A DNA stretch of 64,000 nt from Bifiguratus adelaidae. Taxonomy: Eukaryota > Mucoromycota > Endogonomycetes > Endogonales. Position numbers and translations under genes: made by a program. Of the stretch, positions 13,001 through 23,144 are shown piece after piece (position 1 is the stretch's first letter; each line of letters starts with the position of its first letter). Below the pieces are notes generated by a model. That model worked only from the letters and a program-made list of their open reading frames with translations. It ran no database searches and was not told the origin of the DNA. Location of the stretch: positions 85,421 through 149,420 of the forward strand of contig MVBO01000028.1 in NCBI GenBank assembly GCA_002261195.1, given 5' to 3'.

Positions 13001-13527
13001 CAGCTGCTTCATCTTGATCTGACGTATTCATATTGCCTGGCGATGATGCCTTGTGTGAGATGCGTGAGAGCGAATGGTGCCCGTCGAAGAAAGGAAGAGG
13101 CATTCGGTGAGTTCGAGGTCGTGTTATTGATCGTACCAAATGACATGGGAGGGGATGTTGGTGGAGGTGATGGTGTCTTGTGCACGCTGACGGTAGGTGT
13201 GGCATTGAAGGAGTAAGGCGATATGATGTGCCTTTCTGAACCGCTTCCTTGTCTGGTCAGTGAGTGGTCTGGGCTACTCTGTCCGCCTTTTTGGCCTGTT
13301 CGACCTCTTTCAAGCGTTTCACCAAGTTGTCGGTTGTCTTGAGCACCTTCCATGCCGTTCAACGATGCGAGAGGATCGCTACCTTGGGTGGGTGAGATGC
13401 GAGACCCTAGAGAAGGTGATCCTTGTTCAAGCGTACCTACTGTAAGCGGTGCGTTGTTGTTGACTGTATTCCTTGCAGAGATAGGATTCGCTCTACGTGG
13501 CCTTGTAGGCGGTGAGTCTGGGATCAT
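10034..13527 (-). pseudogene. STE20: STE20/PAK-like kinase with in-frame stop and altered HRD motif
   Basis: Five exons fit by splice motif and frame: 13527-13137, 13036-12476, 12413-10961, 10901-10522 and 10461-10034. The N-terminal half is low complexity (Ser, Pro, Gln). A CRIB p21-binding domain starts with ISGPYNTRHVTHVGF (about 12280-12160), then a Pro-rich linker, then a PAK kinase domain: glycine loop KIGQGASGGVF, VAIK lysine, [12 protein letters not shown] and IDIWSLGI. Two changes look disabling. The alpha-E helix has TAA at 10643-10645, where PAK kinases have a Gln codon after MTEG. The catalytic HRD motif reads H-P-D. A further change gives GIRAIEM where GIMAIEM is usual. Without the stop it would be a normal Cdc42/Rac effector kinase of the mating and HOG pathways. 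It could be a decayed paralogue, or the stop could be an assembly error; the Pro substitution argues for decay. Confidence 0.75.
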
Positions 13528-13814
13528 GCTCACCCAAGAGAGCTGCAAACCGTCCTTTTGCTCCCTTGTCAAAGGCTTTGGCAGTGTGACAGAACGTCAC
13601 GCTTGTTTTGGGTGTGTGGCAAATGTCACACGTCGCACACGTGGAAGACACAACGGAACGCGCCGATGCTTTTTCTGTCGTGGATGACCACAATGGCCAC
13701 ATAATAAACAGAGAACAAGCCGAGATGTGATCAAGAGCAATCCCTCATCCCATGCGCATCCACGTGGAAGGCCAAGATGGATATAAATACAGTGCGCGTG
13801 AGACAAATCTATTA

Positions 13815-15289
13815 TTATGCTTCGACACCTTCAAGCATGCCTCGACGGACACCTTCCATGCCCTTCATTCTGCACAAGCCTCGGACAATCAGATGCCATG
13901 CATCTCGCTGTAATAATATCCGCCGACCAGTCTTCCAGACATTACTTCTATAGCGTTCATATTCTTCATTGGAGATGGAACGCAACATCTCGTCGATGCG
14001 GTGAGCTTGATCTCGGGGTATTCGGACAGTAAAGGCGTCCCAGTCAATGTCGTCTTCAAAAGGATGCACGATGCCATCGGCAATCACCACTGGGACCACA
14101 CCAAAAGCAAGGTACTCCTATATATAGCACACGTGCAACGATGAGGATGTCTGTCTCGTGGGATCAGAGGTGCAACACTTACCCAAACGCGCGTCGTATC
14201 CAATGTGTATCCTGTGAAACTATAGGATGAGTATTGGGTATAGTTCGTCGGTGGTAGCTTACCCATCGGAGTGATGCCGTACTTGGCTCGACTCAAGAGG
14301 GCGGCATACTGTTCACCATCCCATTCTTGTTCAATGCTGTAATCCGGTGAATTTCGAAGTTCACCAAACAATAATGATCGAATCCCGTTCGAATAGGCAT
14401 CGTCTGGCTTGGTATCGGCACAGCATCCACGAAAGAGTCCAAGCAAGTCTCGTTCACCTTGCAGAGGCATGCCAGTCGTTTTGTTGACATAGGCATAGGG
14501 ATCAATATGGCGGGAATCTAAGATGCCGGTAACGCTCGGTATGACGATATCTCGAGCGCGGCGAAAACGATGTCCATCCGTACAACAAAGTCGTCGATCG
14601 CCGATGGTGGTCAGGAAGATGGCGGGAAGCAGTTCATCAATGGCCTTGTAATAGGTGGCTCCTCTATCCATGGGATGTATCATGATGTGATCTGTACCAT
14701 TGCTGCGGTGCCAATACCCTTGATCGCGAACCCATTTCATGACAGGTTTTACATAGTCATCGTCCACATTGTCGGGAATTTGAGGCAAGTAGGGATGAAT
14801 GAAGCAGGCTCCATAGAAGGGAATGAAGAAGAAGTCGGCTTCCTCGGGATTTTGGGTCACGTATTGATGTGCAGAATGATTCTTGTCCAAGAGGACTTGA
14901 TGAAGGACTTGTTCCGAGCCATAGTTGTGCATTTGTCCTTCGCAGTCTGTGGTCAAGTTGGTGAGGTATTCGGGAAAGGTGTAGACGTATATTTTGGGTT
15001 TGCAGAGCGCGACATTGAATGGTGCTGGCCATTGACTGGTTGGATCGACTTGAGGAAGTGGATCAAGTATGATAGGTTTAGGTGCTTCGGGTTCGGGCTC
15101 AGGCTCGGGCGAAGATTCGGGTGGTTCGGTATAGGAGGTCGAGGTGAATGTGACAAAGGCAAGCATAGCCAGCGCGCAGAGACACATGGTAGCTAGCATG
15201 AGCTTGCTCTCGGACAGGAACCGAGATCGAGATCGGCTTGGAACGCCATCCTCCACTTCTAATGGGGTGTATTGACCATAATGTGACAT
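13815..15289 (-). CDS. GT47 exostosin-family glycosyltransferase (type II membrane protein)
   Basis: The start is taken at the ATG at 15289, since the longer reading upstream lacks an ATG. A short cytosolic tail is followed by a single hydrophobic anchor (about residues 32-54) and an acidic Pro/Glu stem. The exostosin domain then begins with KIYVYTFPEYL and contains ADFFFIPFYGACF, GIRSLLFGELRN and FTGYTLDTTRVW joined by splicing to EYLAFGVVPVVIAD, the hallmark nucleotide-sugar binding region of GT47. Introns lie at about 14210-14269 and 14117-14181; the last exon ends at TAA 13815. The predicted location is the Golgi lumen. Animal and plant relatives make heparan sulfate or cell-wall polysaccharides; the fungal substrate is unknown. 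It runs head-to-tail downstream of MAK21. Confidence 0.85.
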
Positions 15290-15412
15290 TGCGCAAGGAC
15301 TCACGTTGGTCAAGTGGAAGCACAACCACGGCGCGAGCACACAAGCGTTGTAGAACACAAGACCAGCCCAATTAGGGAATTCTGCACAATGGTACAATTC
15401 TCTATGGTCGCA

Positions 15413-18352
15413 TCATTCCTTGTCCAAGAGATGCGCATACTCTTCATAGCTAGCAAAGGTAGGCAACTCGCTACGACGCTTCTTCTTCGTCTTGGATTCA
15501 TCCTCCTCTTTTTGTTTTCGCTTTTCACCTGGCATTTCCCAGTCGGCCATATCTTCGCCTTCGAGGCCTTGCATATCAATCTCTTCCTCTTCCTCTTCCT
15601 CTTCCTCTTCTTCCTCATTGCCCTCTCCTTTTTCGTCTTCGTCGTCTTCATCCGAGTCACTTCCCATCAACAATGCCTGAAGTTCCTCGTCGTCTTCGCT
15701 ATCATCCACGTCCTGATCATCGTCATCCATGACATCACCAGGCATGGACCCAACCATAGCCTCCCAAATTTCTTCCTCCTCTCCATCCTCATCTTCGCCC
15801 TTTTCCTCTTCTTCCTTGTCTCTTCTCTTCTTTTTGCCTTTCATTTCGCCCTTCTTGGTGAAATATTTGTGAAAGAAGAGTTGATCCACAGGTACATCTT
15901 CAACCTTGGATCGCCAGAACCGTTCGTCGTTCATGGAGGGTCCAGACGAAACGATACCAGCTCCTTTGCGCATGATCAGAGTCTCTTTATCGCCCAGCAT
16001 GGGTTGCATGATGGATCCACCTTTGCTTTGGGCATTGTCGGCCTTTTTGGCGTTACGAAAGACAAAGCGGTCGAGGAATTGGGTGAGGGTGTGTGAATGG
16101 AGATCGGGTTGTGACTGTATCTTGCTGCCTTCGAGTAGTGTCTTTGCGTACAAGGATACGGTAGGATGAAAGTGATCGACAAAGGATGTCTAGAACATGT
16201 GTTAGCTCGCGGGCGTCCGTGCGACTCGGAAACCAATGAGCAAGCTGCTCCACTCACAATTTCCCATAGACACGACCGATCCGCCTGACTGAAGCGAGGG
16301 TCACGCTTACGTCCATCGTATTTCTCGGCATGCGCACTCTTTACCTCTTGAGGAGCCTTGATATCATCTATGCCATCATCGACGTCCACAAATCGTTCTT
16401 CTTCATCTTCTTCCTCGGGTTGAAGAACAAGACTCTTGAGACCGGGTTGGGCATCCATCACTTCGCCAATCATGTAAAAGGCTCCACAGATGAAGGGTGG
16501 TTGATGATAGCTTGCTATTTGTACCAAGCGTTTGATGAATGCCTTGACACGCTTCATGTCGATATCGGCACGAAGGGCCGTAAAGAGAAGATTAAGGTAG
16601 AGACTTTGCTTAGAGGAGGTGAGTAATCGTGCGTCTAGTAAGGATTCATAAAGTGTTCGATAAAATCTGTCGGACATGGATTCTTTGGCCGCGCAGACAT
16701 GGAAGATGAGGAGGAGGGCTTGAATGGATGTGTTGAAGGTGCCGTTATGCGTGATGCGGAATAGGGTATCGAGATGTGATTCATACCTAGCGAGATATGA
16801 GTGGAACAGTCAAGGGTATAGGGAGCAGTACTTACAAGTGGTCGTCCACTTTGGCGAACGGAAACGCGCGATTGACACCCGTAAGGACAGCCGCGATGAG
16901 CTTGGAGTCCATGCCTTCCTTGTCGTCTTCAGCTTCCTCATTCTTTTTGGATGTGGCCTGGTCTCCAGGCTTGCGATCACGCCACCGTTTCTTGTCCTTT
17001 GGCTTGTCTGCCTCCTTGTCATCGCCAGCTTTGGTTGCAGACCCTTGCTGAGCGAGCAGCCGTCGGAATAGCGTAAAGTAGACATCAATCAGCTTGTTAG
17101 CCGTGTCAGTGTCTTTTTGAGTGAGGATGGTTTGATTGATGGTCACAATGGCATAATATTGTGTTCGTTCGCTCACGTGAGATCGCAAAAGTAGACTTTC
17201 CGCTTCCTTGACCACAAACAGTTTCATATTCGGATGCTTGATCAGCAATTGCTGGACAAGATGCGATGCTTTTGCCGACACTTTGTTTTCGGAATCACCG
17301 AGTTTGTTGACCAGGAGTTTCAAGAGATTCTGTTCTTGCTCTGGCTTCGCGACAAGGAGATCAAAGACGTTGGTGAGCATAGCGTGCCGAACGTGCGTCA
17401 GAGGATCATGCGAAAGCGATTCCAGAATCTGAACAAACTCGAAATACCACTTCTTCAAGTGGTCCTCAAAGCACCACAAGACAAGATGCTTGTCCGTCAC
17501 CTTGGCATCCCACAAAGGCTGGTCGATAAAGTATTTGAGCTTGCGGTCCGGAAGTACCGATCCAACAAGCAAATCTTTGAGACTTTGCATGGCCAGCATG
17601 GCTTCTTTGCGCGATTTCTTGCGACACATGCCCAACAATGTATCCAAGGTGCGTACACCATGAATAGGTGATTCTTGGACCAACAACGTCAAGGCAGATA
17701 TCCTGTCCGATAAAGTACCCGATTTGAGCATGGTAGTGAGGAAAGATCGATCAGAGGTCGATAATAACGGATTCCTCTCGGCCGACGTGTTTTCCCCGCT
17801 CAACAACTCGGTGGCGCGTTGATGCACGGCCTGGGCCTTTGCGGTGGTAAAGCTGGAAGGCTTCATTGTCCCTGCCAAGGGCTCCAATGCAATAGCATGC
17901 CATTGAGGCGTAGGCTCAATGATCTAGATTACACATCAATCCCATGCATCCTGTACCATCGCATGCGCAGTGCCAACGTACCGCCTTAACATCTTCCAGA
18001 GGCTCCTCCTTCTCCTCGTCTGTCTCCTCTTCTTCCCCCTCACTCCCCGTCTCTTCCTCCTCTGACGCTACCGAGACGTCGTCCACTTCCACCTGCTGCG
18101 TAAACGAAGGCTTGTTCAAACCGAGATTCTTGATAAACTTGGCAAGCTCCTGCGTCAAGTGTTGCTGCCCCAAGCGTTAGCATGCGACCGGGTGTCGATA
18201 CCATCGCAATTTACCTCTGCTTGGACACCTCCCGTCACAATGTCACCGTCATCGTCGTCAATGCCGTCAAGCAGGGCCATGTCCTCTCGTGACCCTCCAA
18301 GCTTGAGCACTTCTTGCAGCAATCCATCGTCCTGTGCTCTCTTCTTGCCCAT
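15413..18352 (-). CDS. MAK21: Ribosome biogenesis protein MAK21/CEBPZ (NOC1)
   Basis: The ATG at 18352 (MGKKRAQDD) begins a multi-exon gene. Acidic N-terminal exons are followed by a long HEAT-like block (about 17890-16840) with YFIDQPLWDAKVTDKHLVLWCFEDHLKKWYFEF split by no intron, then the CBF/NOC domain (FRITHNGTFNTSIQAL, FYRTLYESLLD, PPFICGAFYMIGEV). After an intron near 16200-16260 come FHPTVSLYAKTLLEG and a very acidic tail with a run of about 12 Glu (around 15590-15620). MAK21 partners NOC2 in early nuclear export of pre-60S particles. The protein is basic-acidic and presumably nucleolar. Its start lies only 23 nt after the stop of the SLC26-like gene on the same strand. Confidence 0.92.
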
Positions 18353-18369
18353 CAGCAAATGAATTCTTT

Positions 18370-18375
18370 TTTATT
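18370..18375 (-). promoter_or_regulatory. Canonical poly(A) signal abutting a stop codon
   Basis: An AATAAA hexamer begins immediately after the TGA of the SLC26-like gene (TGA at 18376-18378). Cleavage 10-30 nt downstream would fall in the 5' end of the MAK21 coding sequence, so the two transcripts would overlap if this signal is used. Confidence 0.45.
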
Positions 18376-20300
18376 TCAGCCACTCGCAAAGGCAAATCGT
18401 GTCATGACATCCAATCTTGCGCCTGTAAAGTAAAGAGTGGCTTGAAGAAAGCGAAGGGCTACATCAGGTTCGCTTCTAACCATGCGCTCAAAGTTGGATC
18501 GGTCAAGTTGCCATAGAATGGCATCGGTGTCGACAGTGAGGGTCTGAGAACGTGGTTTCTCGCCAAAGAGACCCAATTCGCCAATGAAGATGCCGGGTTT
18601 CGATGAAGGTGTGGGGGATGCTTTTGGGATCGTCGAGTTGATCATTGGCAGCAAAGGTAATGACACTTTTGAGTACACCTTGTTCGACTAAGAGTAACGA
18701 GTCGGCCGGATCACCTTGAGACCACACCTGTTGGGTGCCAGGGATAGTGATACGCTCAAAGTACTTGCTTAGTGAGTAACAAAAGTCTTGGTCCGGCATG
18801 ACAATATCGGCAAAGGCTTGCATGAGGAGTTGTATCGGTTGTTCGGCATTGGACAAGTGTTGAGGTGCTGCAAGCCCGTGTGAGATGGCATACAACATCC
18901 GCGCTCTTACACCTACTGGTCATGGACGTTTCCACGGCTTCATTGAGCTGGTTCATACGAGGTGACGTGGCCATTTGCAGAGCTTGATCCACCGCCGGTG
19001 ACTTTTGAATGTCTATAGGGCACGTTGAGACACCTCGGAGTAAACCAGCGCCTCCACCTACCTTTTCGCTCTGCTTTTCTCGTCTTGCGAAATCGTTCTT
19101 GCTGTAGGTAATACGCTTGCAACAAGACATTCTCGCACCACTCCAATGCCTCATTCAAACTTTCAAACACCTGCAAATACTCGTCCGCATCATCACACCA
19201 AATGCCTACGCTTCGAAGCGCTTTGCCTTCATCGCTGGTCGCGCACATACCAGAGAGGACCATGTAAATGTCGCGTGCACGTAGTAATCGTCGAATGCGA
19301 ATAAAGGCTTCGGCAGCGCTAAAGTCGAGTCCTTGCACCGTCGTGAAATCGAGAATGAGAAATCGGATGGGATTGGCTTCCCATTGTCGATTGGCCAGGA
19401 CGCCCTTGATGGCCTTTTCGACGGACCCGATCGTACCAAAGAACATGTAACCTTGTAATTTCATGATGCAGATCTGATCCGCTACCTGACTGAGAAATCT
19501 TTGCTGCCATCTGAAGCGTCGCACGGTGGATCGTAGTGCGCTGCCTCGAACCACCAATCGGAGAACTCCGCGTCTGGAATTCATGACGACAAAGAAGACG
19601 CAGGCAAGGACAATACCCAGGAAAATGCCTTCAACAAAACCAAGAGCCATGAGAACAATGATGGCACAAATCGTGACATATTCGAATTGATGCACAACGC
19701 CAAAGGTATCGACCAGAGCCTCTTTGAGTAGATCCAAGCCTAAATGAAAGATGAGCGCACCGACCACCATGACAGGAATGTATCCGACGATCCATGGTCC
19801 AATGAAGTAGATGATGAGGGTTCCAAAGGCTAGCATGACGCCAGCCACACGAGAATCGCCTCCCGATTTGATAAACAAGAGACTGTTGGAATACACAAGA
19901 TAATCTAGAAGGGATTGAGCCCGGAGTCACCATAGAGTATCCGACTTACTTTGCACGGATCCTGCAAATCCAGATAGCATGTTGGATATGCCGTGGGCAA
20001 CGAGTTCGCGATTCGTATCGACATTATCTTCATTCGTGGATACACCAAGCGCTGGCACATTGATGGGGACGTGAAGGATGCCTGCGACGGATATGAGACA
20101 AGCGAGCTGAGCATTGGCCTTTGGCAGCACTTACCAAAGAAGGTCAAGGCGAGCATGGCCGGAATCGTCTCTACCAAGGCCTTCCAATTCGTGGCTCTCA
20201 CATCTGCAATGGATTATTTAATCCATGTTTCGACCATGTCAGCGCGCGGATGGACCACTCACCCTAATAAGTGTAAAATCGCCAAAAAGGCGCATCGCCC
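18376..20300 (-). pseudogene. 5'-truncated SLC26-like transporter with STAS and cyclic-nucleotide-binding domains
   Basis: The preserved part starts at NWKALVETIPAMLALTFFG (about 20200) and continues [43 protein letters not shown] and several hydrophobic helices. A STAS domain follows (LILDFTTVQGLDFSAAEAFIRI, about 19390-19280), then a C-terminal cNMP-binding-like domain (GIFIGELGLFGE, FERMVRSEP) ending at TGA 18376. This is the architecture of the fungal YGR125W/Vsb1 SLC26-like family. The N-terminal half of the membrane domain is missing. The exon upstream reads GDAPFWRFYTY and then meets an in-frame TAG (20264-20266) just before the intron, and further upstream the DNA is occupied by a plus-strand gene. 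Introns at about 19887-19948 and 20098-20139 splice cleanly. The start is not identifiable, so it is probably a relic. Confidence 0.65.
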
Positions 20301-20360
20301 CGCCATGCACTGACAAAACGCCATTTCGGCCATCTTATTCCCGTCCTTTGTTGATCACTG

Positions 20361-21434
20361 ATGACGCAAAATCCACCAAAGTTTCCTTTCCACTCTGTCA
20401 AGAAGAATTCGATGAAAATGTTATTTGCGCAGCACGCTTCAATCTGCTGCGACGAGGACGAGCGCTCATCAGGGCAGCAGGGAACTTCCACGCCGACGAA
20501 GCGGAGGTCTGGAGCAGCTGACAGGCCGATACAGCAGAATATAGAACCCGTCAGTCCAACCTTTCCCCTACAGTGGAATGTGAAAAGCTTGACTGTGGAA
20601 GACTTGACTGTACAAACAGAAACGACGACATCCACATGCCCTGCTTGCGGTAAGCAGATCCCAAAGAATGATCTGGATACACATTTGGCGGCAGAAATTG
20701 CGGAACTTGAAGAAGAAAGCGTCATTGTCAGCAGTAAAGGGTCAACGACAATTGCTGATGCAAAGGGCAAAGGGAAGCAGCCGGCATTTACGGTATATCA
20801 GGACACCCCAGTTGAAGCAGTGAAGCCAAAAAGGACAACAAAGGGCTCGAATGCTCGAACACATGGCGCAGATTTCCTGGTCATCTCAGACGACGAGTTG
20901 CCTGTTGTGGATGATGATGCAATCGAAGTTTCCGATAGCGACGAAGGACAAGTCGACAGCAGACAAAGCGAAACTGATTCCGGTTACTTGTCCCCATTGG
21001 ATGAATTTGTTGATCTTCGCAAACAGAAGGACAAACCGGAATATCAGCAATACTTTACACAATTCGCCCCCAACAGCAAGTCACGGAAACCCAAACGCTC
21101 CCGCGCAGCGCTCCAACCGAAGAATCTGGCAAATTCCGACACAGAGCGAAGAGGAAAGAAGACAAGACTTCCTGATTTCGACGAAGAGAATTGGCAAGAT
21201 CAGGCTCAAACATTGCGTGAAAGCGACAAGGCCAGGAAATCGCGTGAAAGCAAATCCTCACAGAAGTGGTCATCATATTGGAATAATGGTAAAAGACAGT
21301 TCCGGATAAACAAGGCATATTTTGCAAAGCAAAACGCGAAAGAAGATGAATGGAATACGGACGAGGTGGAGACCAAAAATGTGGTGGAGGAGCGACATGC
21401 TCCGGCCAGAAAGAAGAGCAAAACCAAAAGGTGA
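20361..21434 (+). CDS. Acidic nuclear-type protein with degenerate UBZ4/Rad18-like zinc motifs
   Basis: A single uninterrupted frame of 357 codons from ATG 20361. It contains CPACGKQIPKNDLDTHL (about residues 95-115), which resembles a UBZ4/Rad18-type ubiquitin-binding finger, but the expected last Cys is replaced by Glu. The middle is acidic (VVDDDAIEVSDSDEG); the C-terminal third is Lys/Arg rich with likely nuclear signals (PARKKSKTK). In the +2-shifted frame just at the 5' end (20,385-20,425) the sequence reads like the start of another such finger (PLCQEEFDEN), and the main frame then resumes with QHASIC, so the start region may contain compensating indels. Function unknown; a DNA-damage ubiquitin reader is one possibility. 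Confidence 0.55.
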   Translation: MTQNPPKFPFHSVKKNSMKMLFAQHASICCDEDERSSGQQGTSTPTKRRSGAADRPIQQNIEPVSPTFPLQWNVKSLTVEDLTVQTETTTSTCPACGKQIPKNDLDTHLAAEIAELEEESVIVSSKGSTTIADAKGKGKQPAFTVYQDTPVEAVKPKRTTKGSNARTHGADFLVISDDELPVVDDDAIEVSDSDEGQVDSRQSETDSGYLSPLDEFVDLRKQKDKPEYQQYFTQFAPNSKSRKPKRSRAALQPKNLANSDTERRGKKTRLPDFDEENWQDQAQTLRESDKARKSRESKSSQKWSSYWNNGKRQFRINKAYFAKQNAKEDEWNTDEVETKNVVEERHAPARKKSKTKR

Positions 21435-21656
21435 GTTGTGCTCCCCAACCCTCACTTGCCGCTTATGCGCAACGTTCTATGGCAGACTTACGCGAAAGAC
21501 CCACAACCACTACGCCGACCTGGAATGTCCGCTCGATATCCCCGCAGCTCCGTTTTGGGAGGGAACAAACTCTATTAGTCTGGGCTTTTAGACGCGTGCC
21601 AATTGTAGACTACTGTACAGATCGTGCCTCATATACCCCTCGCGCACATGCTTTCG

Positions 21657-22221
21657 CTATTTAGCCAATTGACTCTGCAGTTCACTCTGCATTTGCATGA
21701 GCTGTTCAATGCAACGCATACATTTCAGTTTTTTCCGTGTCCGTGCTTCGCAAGTATACACTGACCTCTCCCTGCTTTTGCTTTGATTTCTCGGTAAGAT
21801 CAGTCAATTGCTTCTCTACACGCGCTCTGAGAGGTCCCGTAAGCACTCGTTGCTTTGACTACCACCAGCTCAAGATGTCCAACACTCACATTTCCTCTCT
21901 GATTAGTCGCAATCGATTCTCCACGTTTGTCTTGGCTTCCTCCCGTTCTTGCTTTACTAGTACAGGTCCAATAAGCTTGTATATATTTGCATCTTCTCCA
22001 AGACTTTGAAATTCCTAGGCAAGGTTAGCGTGACATCTTGCATCGATGCTAGTACCTTTTCTACGAGTTCATTCTCTTGAAGTTGCGAATCAAGACGTTG
22101 ACGCGTTTCCACAGCCTTTGTCAAGTCTGTAATAGTGTAAGCATAGAGTTAATGCGTCATTGTCTATACCTTTTTGCAACTTTTGAAACGCTAGACTCGC
22201 TGCCTCCAATTGTTGTTCCAT
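21657..22221 (-). CDS. YKE2: Prefoldin subunit 6
   Basis: Five small exons join in frame: 22221-22170, 22126-22056, 22014-21890, 21826-21766 and 21701-21657, giving 117 residues, normal for this beta-type subunit. Key features are QKLQKDLTKAVETRQRL, QENELVEKEFQ and the highly characteristic DANIYKLIGPVLVKQEREEAK that forms the hairpin and coiled coil. Prefoldin is the hexameric cochaperone that hands nascent actin and tubulin to CCT, a subunit of which (CCT7) is also in this window. The start codon is only 24 bp from the start of the divergent IST3 gene. The short exons mean no single long reading frame is visible here. Confidence 0.92.
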
Positions 22222-22245
22222 GGCCGCGAAATTGAAAGTAGCAGA

Positions 22246-23095
22246 ATGAAGTAAGTTTGTTCGCGTTGAAGTGGAATGTAGGCTCACATGTGACCAGCGT
22301 TGTCAAGGAGATTCAAAGGATTAACCAACGAGAGGCTGCTCGAGGGGTGGGTGAATCGGGATCATGGCATGAACAGTACAAGGATAGTGCCTATATCTAT
22401 GTTGGAGGACTTCCGTACGAACTCACGGAAGGAGACGTTATCTGCGTTTTTTCACAGTATGTAGAGCGCGCTTTATCGATTATTGCTGATTATCATGGCA
22501 GATATGGCGAGATTCTGGATATAAATATGGTGAGGGACAAGAAGACAGGCAAAGGCAAGGGATTTGCCTTCTTGCAATATGAAGATCAGCGCAGTACGAT
22601 TCTCGCCGTAGACAACTTGAATGGGAGCAAGGCAAGCAGGCAAAGTAAAAGGCCAATGAGAAAGCTTATTGAATGGTGTCCTCTTAGATATTAGGAAGAA
22701 CGTTACGTGTCGATCACTGCGCCAATTACAAACAGCCCAAAAATGAGGATGGAGGTGAACCTGAAGAGAAGAGTATGAACGCCGCACCACCCCTAATACA
22801 AGATGGTAGGTCTATGCAACTTTTAAGATGTTGTGCATACTAAATCCTTGTAGATTCCGAACCATCTGACCAAGATCTGGAGCCAGACGATGGCATTGAC
22901 CCCGAGGATCCAATGGCAGAATATCTTAGAGAACAAAAGAAGAGCAGCAAGGCCAAGAAGAAAAGCAAAAAGTACAAGAAACATCGACATGGGCATCATG
23001 AAGAGGGAGAGGATCATAGAAAAGAGCGAAGGAGTCGAGAGCATAGTGAGGATGTAGATAGACAACGAGAGCACAAACGACGGCGAAGCGACTAG
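22246..23095 (+). CDS. IST3: U2 snRNP/RES complex RNA-binding protein IST3 (RBMX2, Snu17)
   Basis: Five exons: 22246-22250 (only ATGAA), 22298-22456, 22502-22631, 22688-22805 and 22854-23095. The spliced start MNVVKEIQRINQRE is the family signature. A single RRM follows with AYIYVGGLPYELTEGDV (RNP2 region) and GKGKGFAFLQYED (RNP1), then ILGRTLRVDHCANYK. The C-terminus is Lys/Arg/His rich. The IST3/RBMX2 protein binds U2 snRNP and the RES retention-and-splicing complex. The intron after residue ~98 uses a GC donor (GCAAGC at 22632) and a TTAG acceptor; no GT donor keeps the frame. The gene is divergent from prefoldin 6 and only 49 bp upstream of TSC2 on the same strand. Confidence 0.93.
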
Positions 23096-23144
23096 TAAAT
23101 GAATTAATCGATTTGGTTCTCTCCTCCTTTCAGGCGCGCGTTGC

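Noticed and set aside
13036-13137. Frameshift in the STE20-like N-terminal region
   Set aside because: A 100-nt intron (donor GTACGA, acceptor CGCCAG at 13037-13136) links the two frames cleanly.
14570-15196. 208-codon plus-strand frame opposite the GT47 gene
   Set aside because: Shadow of a motif-rich minus-strand gene; no recognisable features.
15314-16096. 260-codon plus-strand frame opposite MAK21
   Set aside because: Antisense of the Glu-rich MAK21 tail; its Phe/Leu-rich content is a complement artefact, not a membrane protein.
10643-20266. Reassignment of TAA/TAG to an amino acid, suggested by in-frame stops in two genes
   Set aside because: Many intact genes here end with TAA or TAG at the family-expected position (CCT7, GH55, uL13m, IST3, SPC1), so these codons are normal stops.
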